Below the pieces are notes generated by a model. The model saw nothing but the letters and a program-made list of their open reading frames with translations, was not told the origin of the DNA and ran no database searches. The position numbers and the translations under genes were made by a program. Of a DNA stretch of 64,000 bases, positions 7,234 to 16,002 are shown one piece after another (the first letter of the stretch is position 1; every line of letters begins with the position of its first letter). This DNA comes from Clostridium kluyveri (lineage in GTDB: Bacteria; Bacillota; Clostridia; Clostridiales; Clostridiaceae): the NCBI RefSeq assembly GCF_001902295.1, contig NZ_CP018335.1:1116001-1180000 (forward strand), given 5' to 3'.

Positions 7234-9822
7234 ATGATTAGTTGGTATAAACATCCGTGGAGTGAAGTAGTAAGAGAATTAAACAGTAATGTATATTATG
7301 GACTGGAAGATGATCAAATAGAACTCTGCAGGGAGAAATATGGAAAAAATAAAATTATTATGCCTTCTACCAAAGGGCTGCTTTATCTTATGTTTATACA
7401 ATTTAGAGAAATTTGGATTGTATTTTTAATTTTATGTATGGTTATGTTTATATATTTAGATATGTTTATATATGCAGTTGTATCCTTAGCTATTATATTT
7501 TTTAATATGTTATATGCAGCACTTGAAAGATATAAAGAAGAGAAAAATATTAAAGAATTACAAAAATTAAATTTAGGCATGGCAAGAGTAATAAGAAATG
7601 GGAGAACTGTAAAAGTACCTTCAGAAGAACTTGTAGTAGGGGATATAGTCATTGTAGGTGAAAGAGAAGGAATACCTGCCGATATGAGAATCATAGAAAG
7701 TAATGATTTAAAAGTTGATGAATGTTCTGTTACAGGGGAGAATTTTATCTCTGAAAAATATGAATCTAAAATAGATGATAAAGAGTTACTTTTGTCAGAT
7801 ATGAAAAATATATTGTTTAAATCCTCTTTTGTAGTGTCAGGAGATGGTACAGGTATAGTGGTGTCGGTGGGCATGGATACAGAAGTGGCTAATATGGTCA
7901 AGCTTTTAATTGAAGAAGGAACAGAAAAAAAATCTTTTGGTTTTAGGCTTCATAAAATTTTAAATATGTTTACTCTGATTTCCATAGGAGTTCTTTCTGT
8001 TATTCAATTAATATTGACTTTTATATTTAAACAGAACTTTTATGATAATTTAAAAGAATTATCCATTATATTTTTAAGTTCTATTCCTCAGGTAATGATT
8101 ATAATAATTTTATTTTCAGGTACTATATTAGTTAAGAAGTTAACAAAAAAGAAAGTTTTTTTCAAGGGTTTATCCAGCTTGGAAAAACTTTCAAGAGTTT
8201 CAGCTATTTGTACGGACAAAGTAGGATCTTTTTCTAAAAATAAGATGGAAGTTGTAAAGGCTTACGACAGTAATGGATTTATTGATGTAAATGAGGAAGT
8301 TTTAAAAGAAAATATAGGAAAGAGTCTATACAGAATGTTAAGTATAGGCATATTGTGTAATGACATTAGATCTGTTAAAGTAGATGTGGAAAATTCCAGA
8401 GAAAATTTAGTGGAGTTAGCTTTAGTGAGATTCGGACAACAAAATGGCATTTATAAAGGAGAATTGGAGGAAAACAATAATAGAATATTTCAAATTTTAT
8501 TTGACAGTGAAAGGCGTATAATGACAACTGTAAATAAAATGAGTAAAAAGTATAGAGCCAATGTAAAAGGGGCACCAGATTCTATTATAGCTAGGTGTAC
8601 CCATATATTTAAAAATGGTGTGGAAGTTGAGATAACAGATGAAGATATAAAAGCTATAAAAGATTGGAATATTAATATGTCCAATGAATGCCTATATGTG
8701 GTAGGATTCGCCTATAGAAATTTCAATTATGAACCTAGTGTTAAAGAGAATATTGAAAGTAATCTGGTATTTGTAGGATTAATTGGCTTTGATAATATGT
8801 TAAAAGAAAATGCAGTGGATTCTATTAAAAAATCAGTAGCTCTTTCTATTAGACCCATCATAATTACAGAAGATAATAAGCTTACATCACTAGCTGTAGG
8901 AAAAAAACTGAAGATTGTATCTAGGCTTTACCAAATATTATCTGGAGTGGAGATAGATAATATGACAGAGAGTGAATTTAAACGTATCGGAGAAAAAGTT
9001 AATATTTTCTGCCGGGTAAATTCCAAGCATAAGGTACAGATAGTAAAGGCATTAAAGAGTTATGGATATGTAACTGCAATAACAGGGTGGAAGCTTACTG
9101 ATTTACCTGCCCTTAAAATATCTAATGTGGGAATAACTAATACAAAAAGCAAAATAGTAAAGAGATTATGTGACATATTTACTGATAATATGGATTTTAT
9201 GAATATTTTAGGTACTATAGAGGATTCAAGAAAGATAATGAAAGTATTTAAAAAAATAATTGTCTATATTATAAGCTGCAATTTTGCACTTTTAATATTT
9301 TTAATGGGAAGTTTTTTATTTGATTTTCATATTGTAAATAATATTATTATAGAGTCTTTTTGGTTTAATAGCATACTTATGTTTTTATCTATTTTAGCCC
9401 TTATATATCAGTATAAAGAGGAAGAAGGAGACTATACATATTATTCTATTGATAAAAGTATAGTTATAGATAATTTTATATTTATCATAACTGGTGGATT
9501 TCTAATGGGAATTGTGGCCTTTATAGGTTTTTATGTAGGTAATCTATACAAAGTTCAATTTGATCTTTTAACTTCTCTCTGGATTTTAAATACCTGTGCA
9601 GTAATATTTACTTATAGCTTTTCCAATAAAAAGTTTTTTCAAAATAAGATATCCAACTTAATTATAATTATAAGTTTGCTTATTCAATTTGCAGCAGCGT
9701 CAATTATAAGTAATTTTATGATTTTATCTGGTAGTATTTATTTAAAAATATTTTTAATATGTATTTTAATATGGATTATTTTTTGTGTATTTTATAAATT
9801 TCAAAGAGAAGAATTTGTTTAG
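7234..9822 (+). CDS. Full-length P-type ATPase homologue with degenerate catalytic motifs
   Basis: An 862-residue protein with the P-type (P2-like) layout: cation-ATPase N-terminal domain (residues about 1-45), actuator domain with VTGE at 166-169, transmembrane pairs, phosphorylation and nucleotide domains, and a hydrophobic C-terminal block. Several defining motifs are altered. The phosphorylation motif DKTGT reads DKVGS (Asp328 kept), IPEGLP reads IPQVM (285-289), and TGD reads TED (545-547). The hinge TGDGxNDxPAL reads TGWKLTDLPAL (from Thr617), and DPPR reads DNML. FDSERRIM and KGAPD in the nucleotide domain remain. It is probably not an active pump, although the frame is intact. The ATG at 7234 is preferred over 7216, which lacks a ribosome binding site. 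Confidence 0.85.
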   Translation: MISWYKHPWSEVVRELNSNVYYGLEDDQIELCREKYGKNKIIMPSTKGLLYLMFIQFREIWIVFLILCMVMFIYLDMFIYAVVSLAIIFFNMLYAALERYKEEKNIKELQKLNLGMARVIRNGRTVKVPSEELVVGDIVIVGEREGIPADMRIIESNDLKVDECSVTGENFISEKYESKIDDKELLLSDMKNILFKSSFVVSGDGTGIVVSVGMDTEVANMVKLLIEEGTEKKSFGFRLHKILNMFTLISIGVLSVIQLILTFIFKQNFYDNLKELSIIFLSSIPQVMIIIILFSGTILVKKLTKKKVFFKGLSSLEKLSRVSAICTDKVGSFSKNKMEVVKAYDSNGFIDVNEEVLKENIGKSLYRMLSIGILCNDIRSVKVDVENSRENLVELALVRFGQQNGIYKGELEENNNRIFQILFDSERRIMTTVNKMSKKYRANVKGAPDSIIARCTHIFKNGVEVEITDEDIKAIKDWNINMSNECLYVVGFAYRNFNYEPSVKENIESNLVFVGLIGFDNMLKENAVDSIKKSVALSIRPIIITEDNKLTSLAVGKKLKIVSRLYQILSGVEIDNMTESEFKRIGEKVNIFCRVNSKHKVQIVKALKSYGYVTAITGWKLTDLPALKISNVGITNTKSKIVKRLCDIFTDNMDFMNILGTIEDSRKIMKVFKKIIVYIISCNFALLIFLMGSFLFDFHIVNNIIIESFWFNSILMFLSILALIYQYKEEEGDYTYYSIDKSIVIDNFIFIITGGFLMGIVAFIGFYVGNLYKVQFDLLTSLWILNTCAVIFTYSFSNKKFFQNKISNLIIIISLLIQFAAASIISNFMILSGSIYLKIFLICILIWIIFCVFYKFQREEFV

Positions 9823-9863
9823 TCTGTTATTTTTAGGATAAAATGATAACAGGAGGTGGTTTT

Positions 9864-11669
9864 TTGTATAGTAAATATAGTATAAAAAGACCACTGGTAT
9901 TTCATTCTATTTCATTGGCGGCGGGTTGTATATCCGCCATAACATTTCTGGATAACATTTTTATAGCAGCGGTGCTCGCTGTTTCTTTTTTTATTATGAT
10001 ATTATTGACTTTAGAAATTAAATTTTGTATTTTAAATATGTTGTTTTTTATTTTTGGAGTATTATCTTTTAATGTATATTTTTATGTAGATATTAAGGAG
10101 GCTACTGAAATTAGAGTAGTGGAAAAGAAAGATTACTATTTTATAGGAGATTTCAAGGGAAGAAAAATTGTATTAAATGGTAAAGTGAATCTACTTCAAG
10201 AGGGACAAAAAATAGAGGCACAGGGGAGCTTCAAGAGAAATGCTTATATAGAGAAAGGTATAGTTGGAAACTATACTTTAGAACAATATAAAGTGTGTAA
10301 ACATGATATAATACATGGTATTTATGAATTTAAAAGGAATATATATGAAAAATTTAAAGAGTCAATAGGGGAAGGCAGAGCAGCTATGGTTATGTCACTT
10401 TGTTATGGAGAAACTGATTACATGAGTGAAGGTCAAATGGAAGAATTCCAAAAGCTTGGAATAATTCATGCTGTGAGCGTATCAGGATTTCATATGGTCA
10501 TAATATATAAAACGCTGGAATTTATATTTGGTCTTAAAATGGCTGTGGGTATATCCATTTTATATGTGATTTTTACAGGCATGGGTGCTGCTACCATGAG
10601 ATCCTTCATAATGATATTAATATTTAAGCTGTCTAAAATATTTTTAAAAGAATATGACAGCATATCTTCTTTGAGCTTATCAGCTTTGCTCTTAATGGCT
10701 GTAAAACCTTATTATATAGTAAATATTGGATTTGGACTTTCCTTTTTAGCAACTCTTGGAATAATATTATATAATGAAAGAATTTATAGGAAGTTGTTTA
10801 AACTGCCGTCTAAAATTGCCAGTAATATAAGTCTTAGTCTAAGTTCTCAAATATTTTCCATGCCTTATATAGCTTTTACAATTGAAAACTTCAGCTTGGG
10901 ATTTATAATAGGGAATTTATTCCTCATTCCTTTATTTTCGGTCATAGTAATTTTAGGAAATTCAGCATTGTGTTTATACTTCATTAAACCTGTATTTAAA
11001 GTCATTTCCTGGGCTATAAATTTTATTTTTATTCTGGAAGAGGCTCTTAATGCAATTATTTTAAAATTCTGTCCTGATATAATCTACCTTAAATATATAG
11101 ATGGAGTAATTATAATTATAACTTATATAAGTTTTCTTATGTATAGATATGAACATAAAAGTTTTAAATATATTCCTGTAATTTGTGCAGCTTTAGTTTT
11201 CTTTCAAAGTTATAATTTTTTCCCTACCATAACTTTTATGAATAATAATAATGGAGAGGCTGTAATTATAAGAAAAGGTTTCAATAAGATTTTTATATGC
11301 AATTACGATTATATTAATACTCGCTGGATAAGGGATATAAAGGATAATGAACAAATAGAAAAGGTAGTGACCAATCCTCAAAAAAATTTCATATGTAGAC
11401 TAGATAAACATATATATTTGAAAGTATATGATAATTTAGATACCTCTATGAAAATTAAATTTTATAATGAGAATAAAGAATTCAATTTTTTATTGACTAA
11501 GTATTATAAAGACCATATAGAGGTTTTTAAAAAAGATAATTGTATATATATACCTAAAATAAAATTGCCTAATAAATATATTAATGAAAGTTATAAAAAA
11601 TATTCGTTAAATGATGAAGAAAGTGTGGGATATGGTATAATACTAAATAGACTTTTTAGAATCAAATAA
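9864..11669 (+). CDS. comEC: ComEC/Rec2-type DNA channel protein with degenerate C-terminal domain
   Basis: A 601-residue polytopic protein. The N-terminal soluble DUF4131-like part is followed by the ComEC competence domain (YGETDYMSEGQMEEFQKLG, then HAVSVSGFHMVI) and about eight to ten helices. ComEC is the inner-membrane channel for single-stranded transforming DNA. Full-length relatives (about 750 residues) end in a metallo-beta-lactamase-like domain. Here that part is about 150 residues long, the usual LDVGQGD reads MNNNNGE, and no HxHxDH motif is present. The TTG at 9864 is chosen because AGGAGGTGG ends five bases ahead; the ATG at 9843 would lie before that site. Confidence 0.87.
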   Translation: MYSKYSIKRPLVFHSISLAAGCISAITFLDNIFIAAVLAVSFFIMILLTLEIKFCILNMLFFIFGVLSFNVYFYVDIKEATEIRVVEKKDYYFIGDFKGRKIVLNGKVNLLQEGQKIEAQGSFKRNAYIEKGIVGNYTLEQYKVCKHDIIHGIYEFKRNIYEKFKESIGEGRAAMVMSLCYGETDYMSEGQMEEFQKLGIIHAVSVSGFHMVIIYKTLEFIFGLKMAVGISILYVIFTGMGAATMRSFIMILIFKLSKIFLKEYDSISSLSLSALLLMAVKPYYIVNIGFGLSFLATLGIILYNERIYRKLFKLPSKIASNISLSLSSQIFSMPYIAFTIENFSLGFIIGNLFLIPLFSVIVILGNSALCLYFIKPVFKVISWAINFIFILEEALNAIILKFCPDIIYLKYIDGVIIIITYISFLMYRYEHKSFKYIPVICAALVFFQSYNFFPTITFMNNNNGEAVIIRKGFNKIFICNYDYINTRWIRDIKDNEQIEKVVTNPQKNFICRLDKHIYLKVYDNLDTSMKIKFYNENKEFNFLLTKYYKDHIEVFKKDNCIYIPKIKLPNKYINESYKKYSLNDEESVGYGIILNRLFRIK

Positions 11670-11706
11670 TATTTAATTCTATTTAAATAAAATGGAAGTG
11701 ATTATA

Positions 11707-12741
11707 ATGATAGATATATTTACTTTTGAGAAAAATTTAAAAAATGCACAGGTAGAAAATTGTTATTTGTTTTGTGGAATAGATGAATTTATTATAAAAG
11801 AGAATATAAGAAAATTGGTTCAGAAAAGTATAAAACCTGATTTTGCAGAGTTTAACTATATAAAATTTGATGGAAGTTCTCTTGAAAGCTTTGATCCTGT
11901 AATAAATGCCTGTGAAACATTACCTTTTATGAGTGATAAGAAGGTGGTACTTGTATATAGGGCTGCCTTTATAGGTGAGGAACAAAATAGTAAGAGTAAA
12001 CTTTCTTATGAATTTAATAGTATACAAAATTATTTGAAAAATGTACCGGAGCATTGTATTTTAATATTATACTATTTATTTAAAAATAAAAGAGATAAAA
12101 TAGGCAAAAAAATATATAGTTTAGATAAGTACTTATGTATAGTAAGAACTGATAAAGTGAAAGGGTATCAACTGGAAAATAAGGTTCAAGAGTTTTTTTA
12201 CGAAAGAGGGAAAAATATAAAAAAAGTAGATCTTAGAATATTTTGCAGTCTTATGAATGATAACAATTTGAATATGATAGAAAATGAAGTTGAAAAGTTG
12301 TGTTGTTATACTTATGGAAGAGATATAGAAAGAGAAGATATTAAGAAAATATTTTTAAAAAGCAGTGAAGAGGATATATTTGATTTGGTAAATGCCATAT
12401 CAAATAAAAAAATAAAAGATGCCATTTACATATTAAATGAACTTATTTATGAAGGCGTCAAGATAAACTATATTTTGTCCATGATAGAAAGGCAGTTTAA
12501 TATTTTATTAAAAATAAAATTGTATTTGGAATGTGGAAGCACAAAAAAAGAGGTTATGGAAAAATTAAATATTAAATCAGAATATGGATACAGTGTTATG
12601 TTAAGCCAGAGCAAAAAGTTTACTTTGAACCAATTAAAAAGAGCTGTAGAAATGTGTTTAAATACAGAAGAGAAATTAAAGAGCCTATCTACAGATGAAA
12701 AGATTGAAATGGAACTTTTAATAATAAATACTACAGCATAA
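11707..12741 (+). CDS. holA: DNA polymerase III delta subunit
   Basis: A 344-residue clamp-loader subunit that opens the sliding clamp during DNA replication. The N-terminal part (NCYLFCGIDEFIIKENI) matches the nucleotide-fold start of HolA. The middle carries the ETLPFMSDKKVVLV segment and the C-terminal helical collar follows. The ATG at 11707 fits a GGAAGTGAT ribosome binding site better than the ATG at 11692. The order comEC-holA-(rpsT, opposite strand) is conserved in firmicutes and supports the call. It ends in a long bidirectional hairpin shared with rpsT. Confidence 0.92.
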   Translation: MIDIFTFEKNLKNAQVENCYLFCGIDEFIIKENIRKLVQKSIKPDFAEFNYIKFDGSSLESFDPVINACETLPFMSDKKVVLVYRAAFIGEEQNSKSKLSYEFNSIQNYLKNVPEHCILILYYLFKNKRDKIGKKIYSLDKYLCIVRTDKVKGYQLENKVQEFFYERGKNIKKVDLRIFCSLMNDNNLNMIENEVEKLCCYTYGRDIEREDIKKIFLKSSEEDIFDLVNAISNKKIKDAIYILNELIYEGVKINYILSMIERQFNILLKIKLYLECGSTKKEVMEKLNIKSEYGYSVMLSQSKKFTLNQLKRAVEMCLNTEEKLKSLSTDEKIEMELLIINTTA

Positions 12742-12778
12742 TAAATAACCGGCAAGTACCGGTTTATTTATTATGCTG
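12734..12778. terminator. Bidirectional terminator overlapping holA and rpsT stop codons
   Basis: The 19-base arm at 12734-12752 (CAGCATAATAAATAACCGG) pairs with 12759-12778 with one bulged base. The hairpin contains both the holA stop (12739-12741) and, on the other strand, the rpsT stop (12771-12773), so a single structure appears to end both convergent transcripts. Confidence 0.8.
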
Positions 12779-13037
12779 TCAATTTATTTAATTTCAAAGC
12801 TAACTTAGACTTATTTCTAGATGCCTTATTTTTGTGAATTACACCTTTTGATGCGGCCATATCCAAAGCTTTTACAGTTGCAGTAAAGCTAACTTTAGCT
12901 TCTTCTGCATTTCCACTTTCAACTGCAGCTAAAAATTTCTTTATAGTAGTTTTTAATGAAGACTTTATAATCTTATTTCTAAGTGTCTTGGTTTTTATAA
13001 CCTTTATTCTTTTCTTTGCAGACTTTATGTTTGCCAT
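12771..13037 (-). CDS. rpsT: 30S ribosomal protein S20
   Basis: An 88-residue, Lys/Arg-rich protein with the S20 pattern: MANIKSAKKRIKVIKTKTLRN at the N-terminus and a basic helical C-terminus (GVIHKNKASRNKSKLALKL). It binds 16S rRNA early in 30S assembly. A strong AAGGGGGTGA ribosome binding site lies six bases before the ATG. It is transcribed against holA, the usual clostridial arrangement. Confidence 0.96.
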   Translation of the reverse strand: MANIKSAKKRIKVIKTKTLRNKIIKSSLKTTIKKFLAAVESGNAEEAKVSFTATVKALDMAASKGVIHKNKASRNKSKLALKLNKLTA

Positions 13038-13344
13038 GCTTTCACCCCCTTATTAATTATTAGATCTCAACAGCCTTGGGGAAATTTACCAATGAGTTCA
13101 TTATATTTAACAAATGCTATTATAACATTAAATTTTAACCACTTCAAGGGGGAATTTAATAGCTTTAATTTATCTGAAAGCTGTAATTGCTAATACCAAT
13201 TCAAGAATTACTTAATATATTCTAGGCCTTGTATAATAGTATATTGCAGGAGAAAATAAGCAATAATAATGTATATGTAGTATATGTAGAAAAGGAGTAA
13301 AATTAAATTTTAATGTTAATTTGTAAATGGAGAGTGGTACATAA
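13038..13344. other. Intergenic region between divergent rpsT and gpr
   Basis: About 307 AT-rich bases contain the rpsT ribosome binding site and the untranslated leaders of both divergent genes. I see no open reading frame with a ribosome binding site and no strong hairpin. A forespore (sigma-G type) promoter for gpr is expected here from family knowledge, but I could not assign its hexamers confidently. Confidence 0.6.
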
Positions 13345-14319
13345 ATGTTTAATATAAGAACGGATTTAGCAGTAGAAGCTAAAGAGATCTGTGAAAAAAA
13401 AATGGGCAGTAAGATCCCAGGAGTAGAGATAGAAGAAAAGATGGAGGAGGATATAAAAGTAACTTATGTAAAGATAGTGGAAGATGTGGGAGAAAAGTTT
13501 ATGGGGAAACCTAAAGGCTCCTATATAACTATAGATATGCCGGAATTTACCCACTATGATGGAGAAATGAGAGATAAGGTAAGTGTGGTAATGGGAAAAG
13601 TATTATCAGGAATGATAAATATAGAGGAAAGTATGACAGCTATGGTGGTTGGACTTGGGAATTGGAATATAACTCCAGATGCATTAGGGCCTAAAACAGC
13701 CTCCAAATTGATGGTAACCAGGCACTTAAAGGAATTAGTACCGGATAAAATAGATGAAGGGATAAGACCGGTATGTGTTATTTCACCAGGAGTTTTAGGT
13801 ATTACCGGTATTGAAACAGGTGAAATTATAAAAGGGGTTGTAGATAAGATAAAACCTAATATTATAGTGTGTATAGATGCTCTGGCTTCTAGAAAGATGG
13901 ATAGGGTAAATACTACAATACAGATAGGCAATACAGGAATATCTCCGGGTTCTGGAATAGGCAATAAAAGAATGGAATTAAGTGAGAAAACTTTAGGAAT
14001 CCCTGTAATAGCTATAGGAGTGCCTACAGTAGTAGATGCAGCTACCATGGCAAATGATACTATCGATTTAGTTTTAGATGAAATGATAAATCAGAGTGAA
14101 AAAGGAAAGGAATTCTACAAGGTGTTAAAATCTATAGATAAAGATGAAAAGCAAAAAATGATAAAAGAAATACTGGAACCTTATGGGGAAAATATTATGG
14201 TGACACCTAAAGATGTAGATTTAGTTATAGATTCAATTTCAAAAATTATTGCCAATGGAATAAATATAGCGCTGCAGCCTGCTCTAGATTTAAATGATAT
14301 AAATACTTTTTTAAATTAA
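13345..14319 (+). CDS. gpr: Spore germination protease GPR
   Basis: A 324-residue A25-family aspartic-type protease that degrades small acid-soluble spore proteins at germination. The N-terminus MFNIRTDLAVEAKEIC and the following IPGVEIEE match the zymogen pro-region. Conserved segments VVGLGNWNITPDALGP and CIDALASRKMDRVNTTIQ follow, and the length is typical. It is made in the forespore as an inactive precursor and self-processed, which is established for the family. It precedes spoIIP, the classic gpr-spoIIP order. The ATG follows a GGAGAGTGG ribosome binding site. Confidence 0.96.
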   Translation: MFNIRTDLAVEAKEICEKKMGSKIPGVEIEEKMEEDIKVTYVKIVEDVGEKFMGKPKGSYITIDMPEFTHYDGEMRDKVSVVMGKVLSGMINIEESMTAMVVGLGNWNITPDALGPKTASKLMVTRHLKELVPDKIDEGIRPVCVISPGVLGITGIETGEIIKGVVDKIKPNIIVCIDALASRKMDRVNTTIQIGNTGISPGSGIGNKRMELSEKTLGIPVIAIGVPTVVDAATMANDTIDLVLDEMINQSEKGKEFYKVLKSIDKDEKQKMIKEILEPYGENIMVTPKDVDLVIDSISKIIANGINIALQPALDLNDINTFLN

Positions 14320-14440
14320 ATTTTTAAATCACATTAAGTGGACGGAGTAGGTACATTCCTTGCATTAATTAAGTAATAAATTTAATATACCTCTCATATA
14401 AATTAACAGTAATATATTTACGGGAGGGGGGAAAGCTGCT

Positions 14441-15529
14441 TTGAATAATTTAAGGCAGAAAAAATTGAATTACAGAAGAAACAATTTTAAAAATAAATCT
14501 AAGTTAGAAATATGTATGCTAACAGTGACAATAATACTAGTCATTATTTTACCTTGTATGGTAAAAGCTAATTCATATAGCAGTGATAAAAAAAGAAATA
14601 TGTTTTATGTTCAAGTTTTGAATTACACCCTATCCACTGTGAAAGCCACCTCTTTTTCAGAAGATGATATGGCAGAAAATACTTTTTCTATAAGGGATAC
14701 AGCTTTAAAAATGATAGGATTAAATACCAGTGATGTGTTGTCGCTTTTGGGAAAAGAAATGGCTTTTTTGGATTTAGATGATTCAAAGGATGTAAGTTTT
14801 AATGAATTTAATTTAGAAGATAAAGAGATTGAAAAAAGTAGTGATACATCAAGTTCCAACAGCCAGAATGATTTGAATTTAGAAAGTAAAACTGTAACTG
14901 TATATAATCCAAGTCTTAAAAAAACTTTAGATACTAGCACACCGGAAGTACTTATATATCATACACATACTACGGAGAGTTATAAACCAGGTGAGGCAAA
15001 TAGTTTTGATGATACCCAAAATGTATGTGCTGTAGGGGATTCAATAGTAAATGAACTTCAAAATAATTATGGTATATCTGCGATAAATGATAAAACGGTT
15101 CATGATGCAGAAGCATATACTCAAAGTTATGCAAGATCCTCTGTAACTTTAGATAATTATTTAAAAAAATATGGAGATTTTAAGCTTATAATAGATCTTC
15201 ACAGGGATTCGGTAGAGGATAAAAAAGCAGTGACTGCTAGATTGAATGGAGAAAATGTAGCTAAATTTATGCTGGTAATGGCTAGAAAAAATCCTCACTT
15301 TGATAAAAATATGATTATGGCAAATAAAATAATAGAAACTTCTAATAATTTATTTCCAGGACTTGCAAAAGGTATCTGTTATTATAATTATGGAACTAGA
15401 TATTTTAATCAGGATAGGAGTAACAATGCAGTACTTATGGAAATAGGAGCGGATATAAATACATCTGATGAATCTAAGGCCACAGGTAAATATGTGGCTA
15501 GAATAATAGCAGAAATACTTAATAAGTAA
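14441..15529 (+). CDS. spoIIP: Stage II sporulation protein P
   Basis: A 362-residue membrane-anchored peptidoglycan hydrolase (amidase and endopeptidase) of the engulfment complex SpoIID-SpoIIM-SpoIIP. An N-terminal signal anchor spans about residues 23-44. The catalytic part carries LIYHTHTTESYKP, LIIDLHRDSV and VLMEIGADINTSDE, which hold the metal-binding His and Glu residues of the family. The start is TTG, about ten bases after a GGAGGGGG sequence. It follows gpr by about 120 bases. Confidence 0.95.
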   Translation: MNNLRQKKLNYRRNNFKNKSKLEICMLTVTIILVIILPCMVKANSYSSDKKRNMFYVQVLNYTLSTVKATSFSEDDMAENTFSIRDTALKMIGLNTSDVLSLLGKEMAFLDLDDSKDVSFNEFNLEDKEIEKSSDTSSSNSQNDLNLESKTVTVYNPSLKKTLDTSTPEVLIYHTHTTESYKPGEANSFDDTQNVCAVGDSIVNELQNNYGISAINDKTVHDAEAYTQSYARSSVTLDNYLKKYGDFKLIIDLHRDSVEDKKAVTARLNGENVAKFMLVMARKNPHFDKNMIMANKIIETSNNLFPGLAKGICYYNYGTRYFNQDRSNNAVLMEIGADINTSDESKATGKYVARIIAEILNK

Positions 15530-15599
15530 AATTTGTATAAAATCTGTAAAAAAGATCATCCTTATAATGTAAACAATGTTTGTTATAGGGGTGATTTTT

Positions 15600-15923
15600 T
15601 TGAGTAAAAAAAGATTTATAACTGTAATGGTGATTTTTATCATGATAATCTTTTCGGGTTTTACAATTGTTAGTGCAAGGCTGCCTGAATTTATAAAAGA
15701 TAATTCAAATTTTAAAATAAATTGTTCTCTTTCACCTTTTGATTTCAGGGTAGATGTGGGAGAATATTCTTTGTGTATAAATAATAAAATAGGCTATAAT
15801 TTCAAAAATGGTACAAAGAAACTTGTAAACTCAATAGGGGAAGAAATTCATTCTGGAATCTCCAGAGTTACAAACGGAACTGAACACATATTTGAAAACA
15901 TAGAAGATAAATTTACTAAATAA
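15600..15923 (+). CDS. Small signal-anchored protein of unknown function
   Basis: A 107-residue protein with one N-terminal hydrophobic segment (about residues 5-24, TVMVIFIMIIFSGFTIV), which may be a signal peptide or anchor, and an extracytoplasmic remainder of mixed charge. I do not recognise the family. A TTG at 15600 follows an AGGGGTGAT ribosome binding site and is better supported than the ATG at 15576, which precedes that site. Its place between spoIIP and lepA suggests a sporulation-linked envelope protein, but this is only a positional guess. Confidence 0.6.
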   Translation: MSKKRFITVMVIFIMIIFSGFTIVSARLPEFIKDNSNFKINCSLSPFDFRVDVGEYSLCINNKIGYNFKNGTKKLVNSIGEEIHSGISRVTNGTEHIFENIEDKFTK

Positions 15924-16002
15924 TAGACTTTTCACTGTATATACGTTATGATATAATTTACTGTAGCTATCCATGTAGTTAGTAATATTGGAGGAAAATA
16001 GT

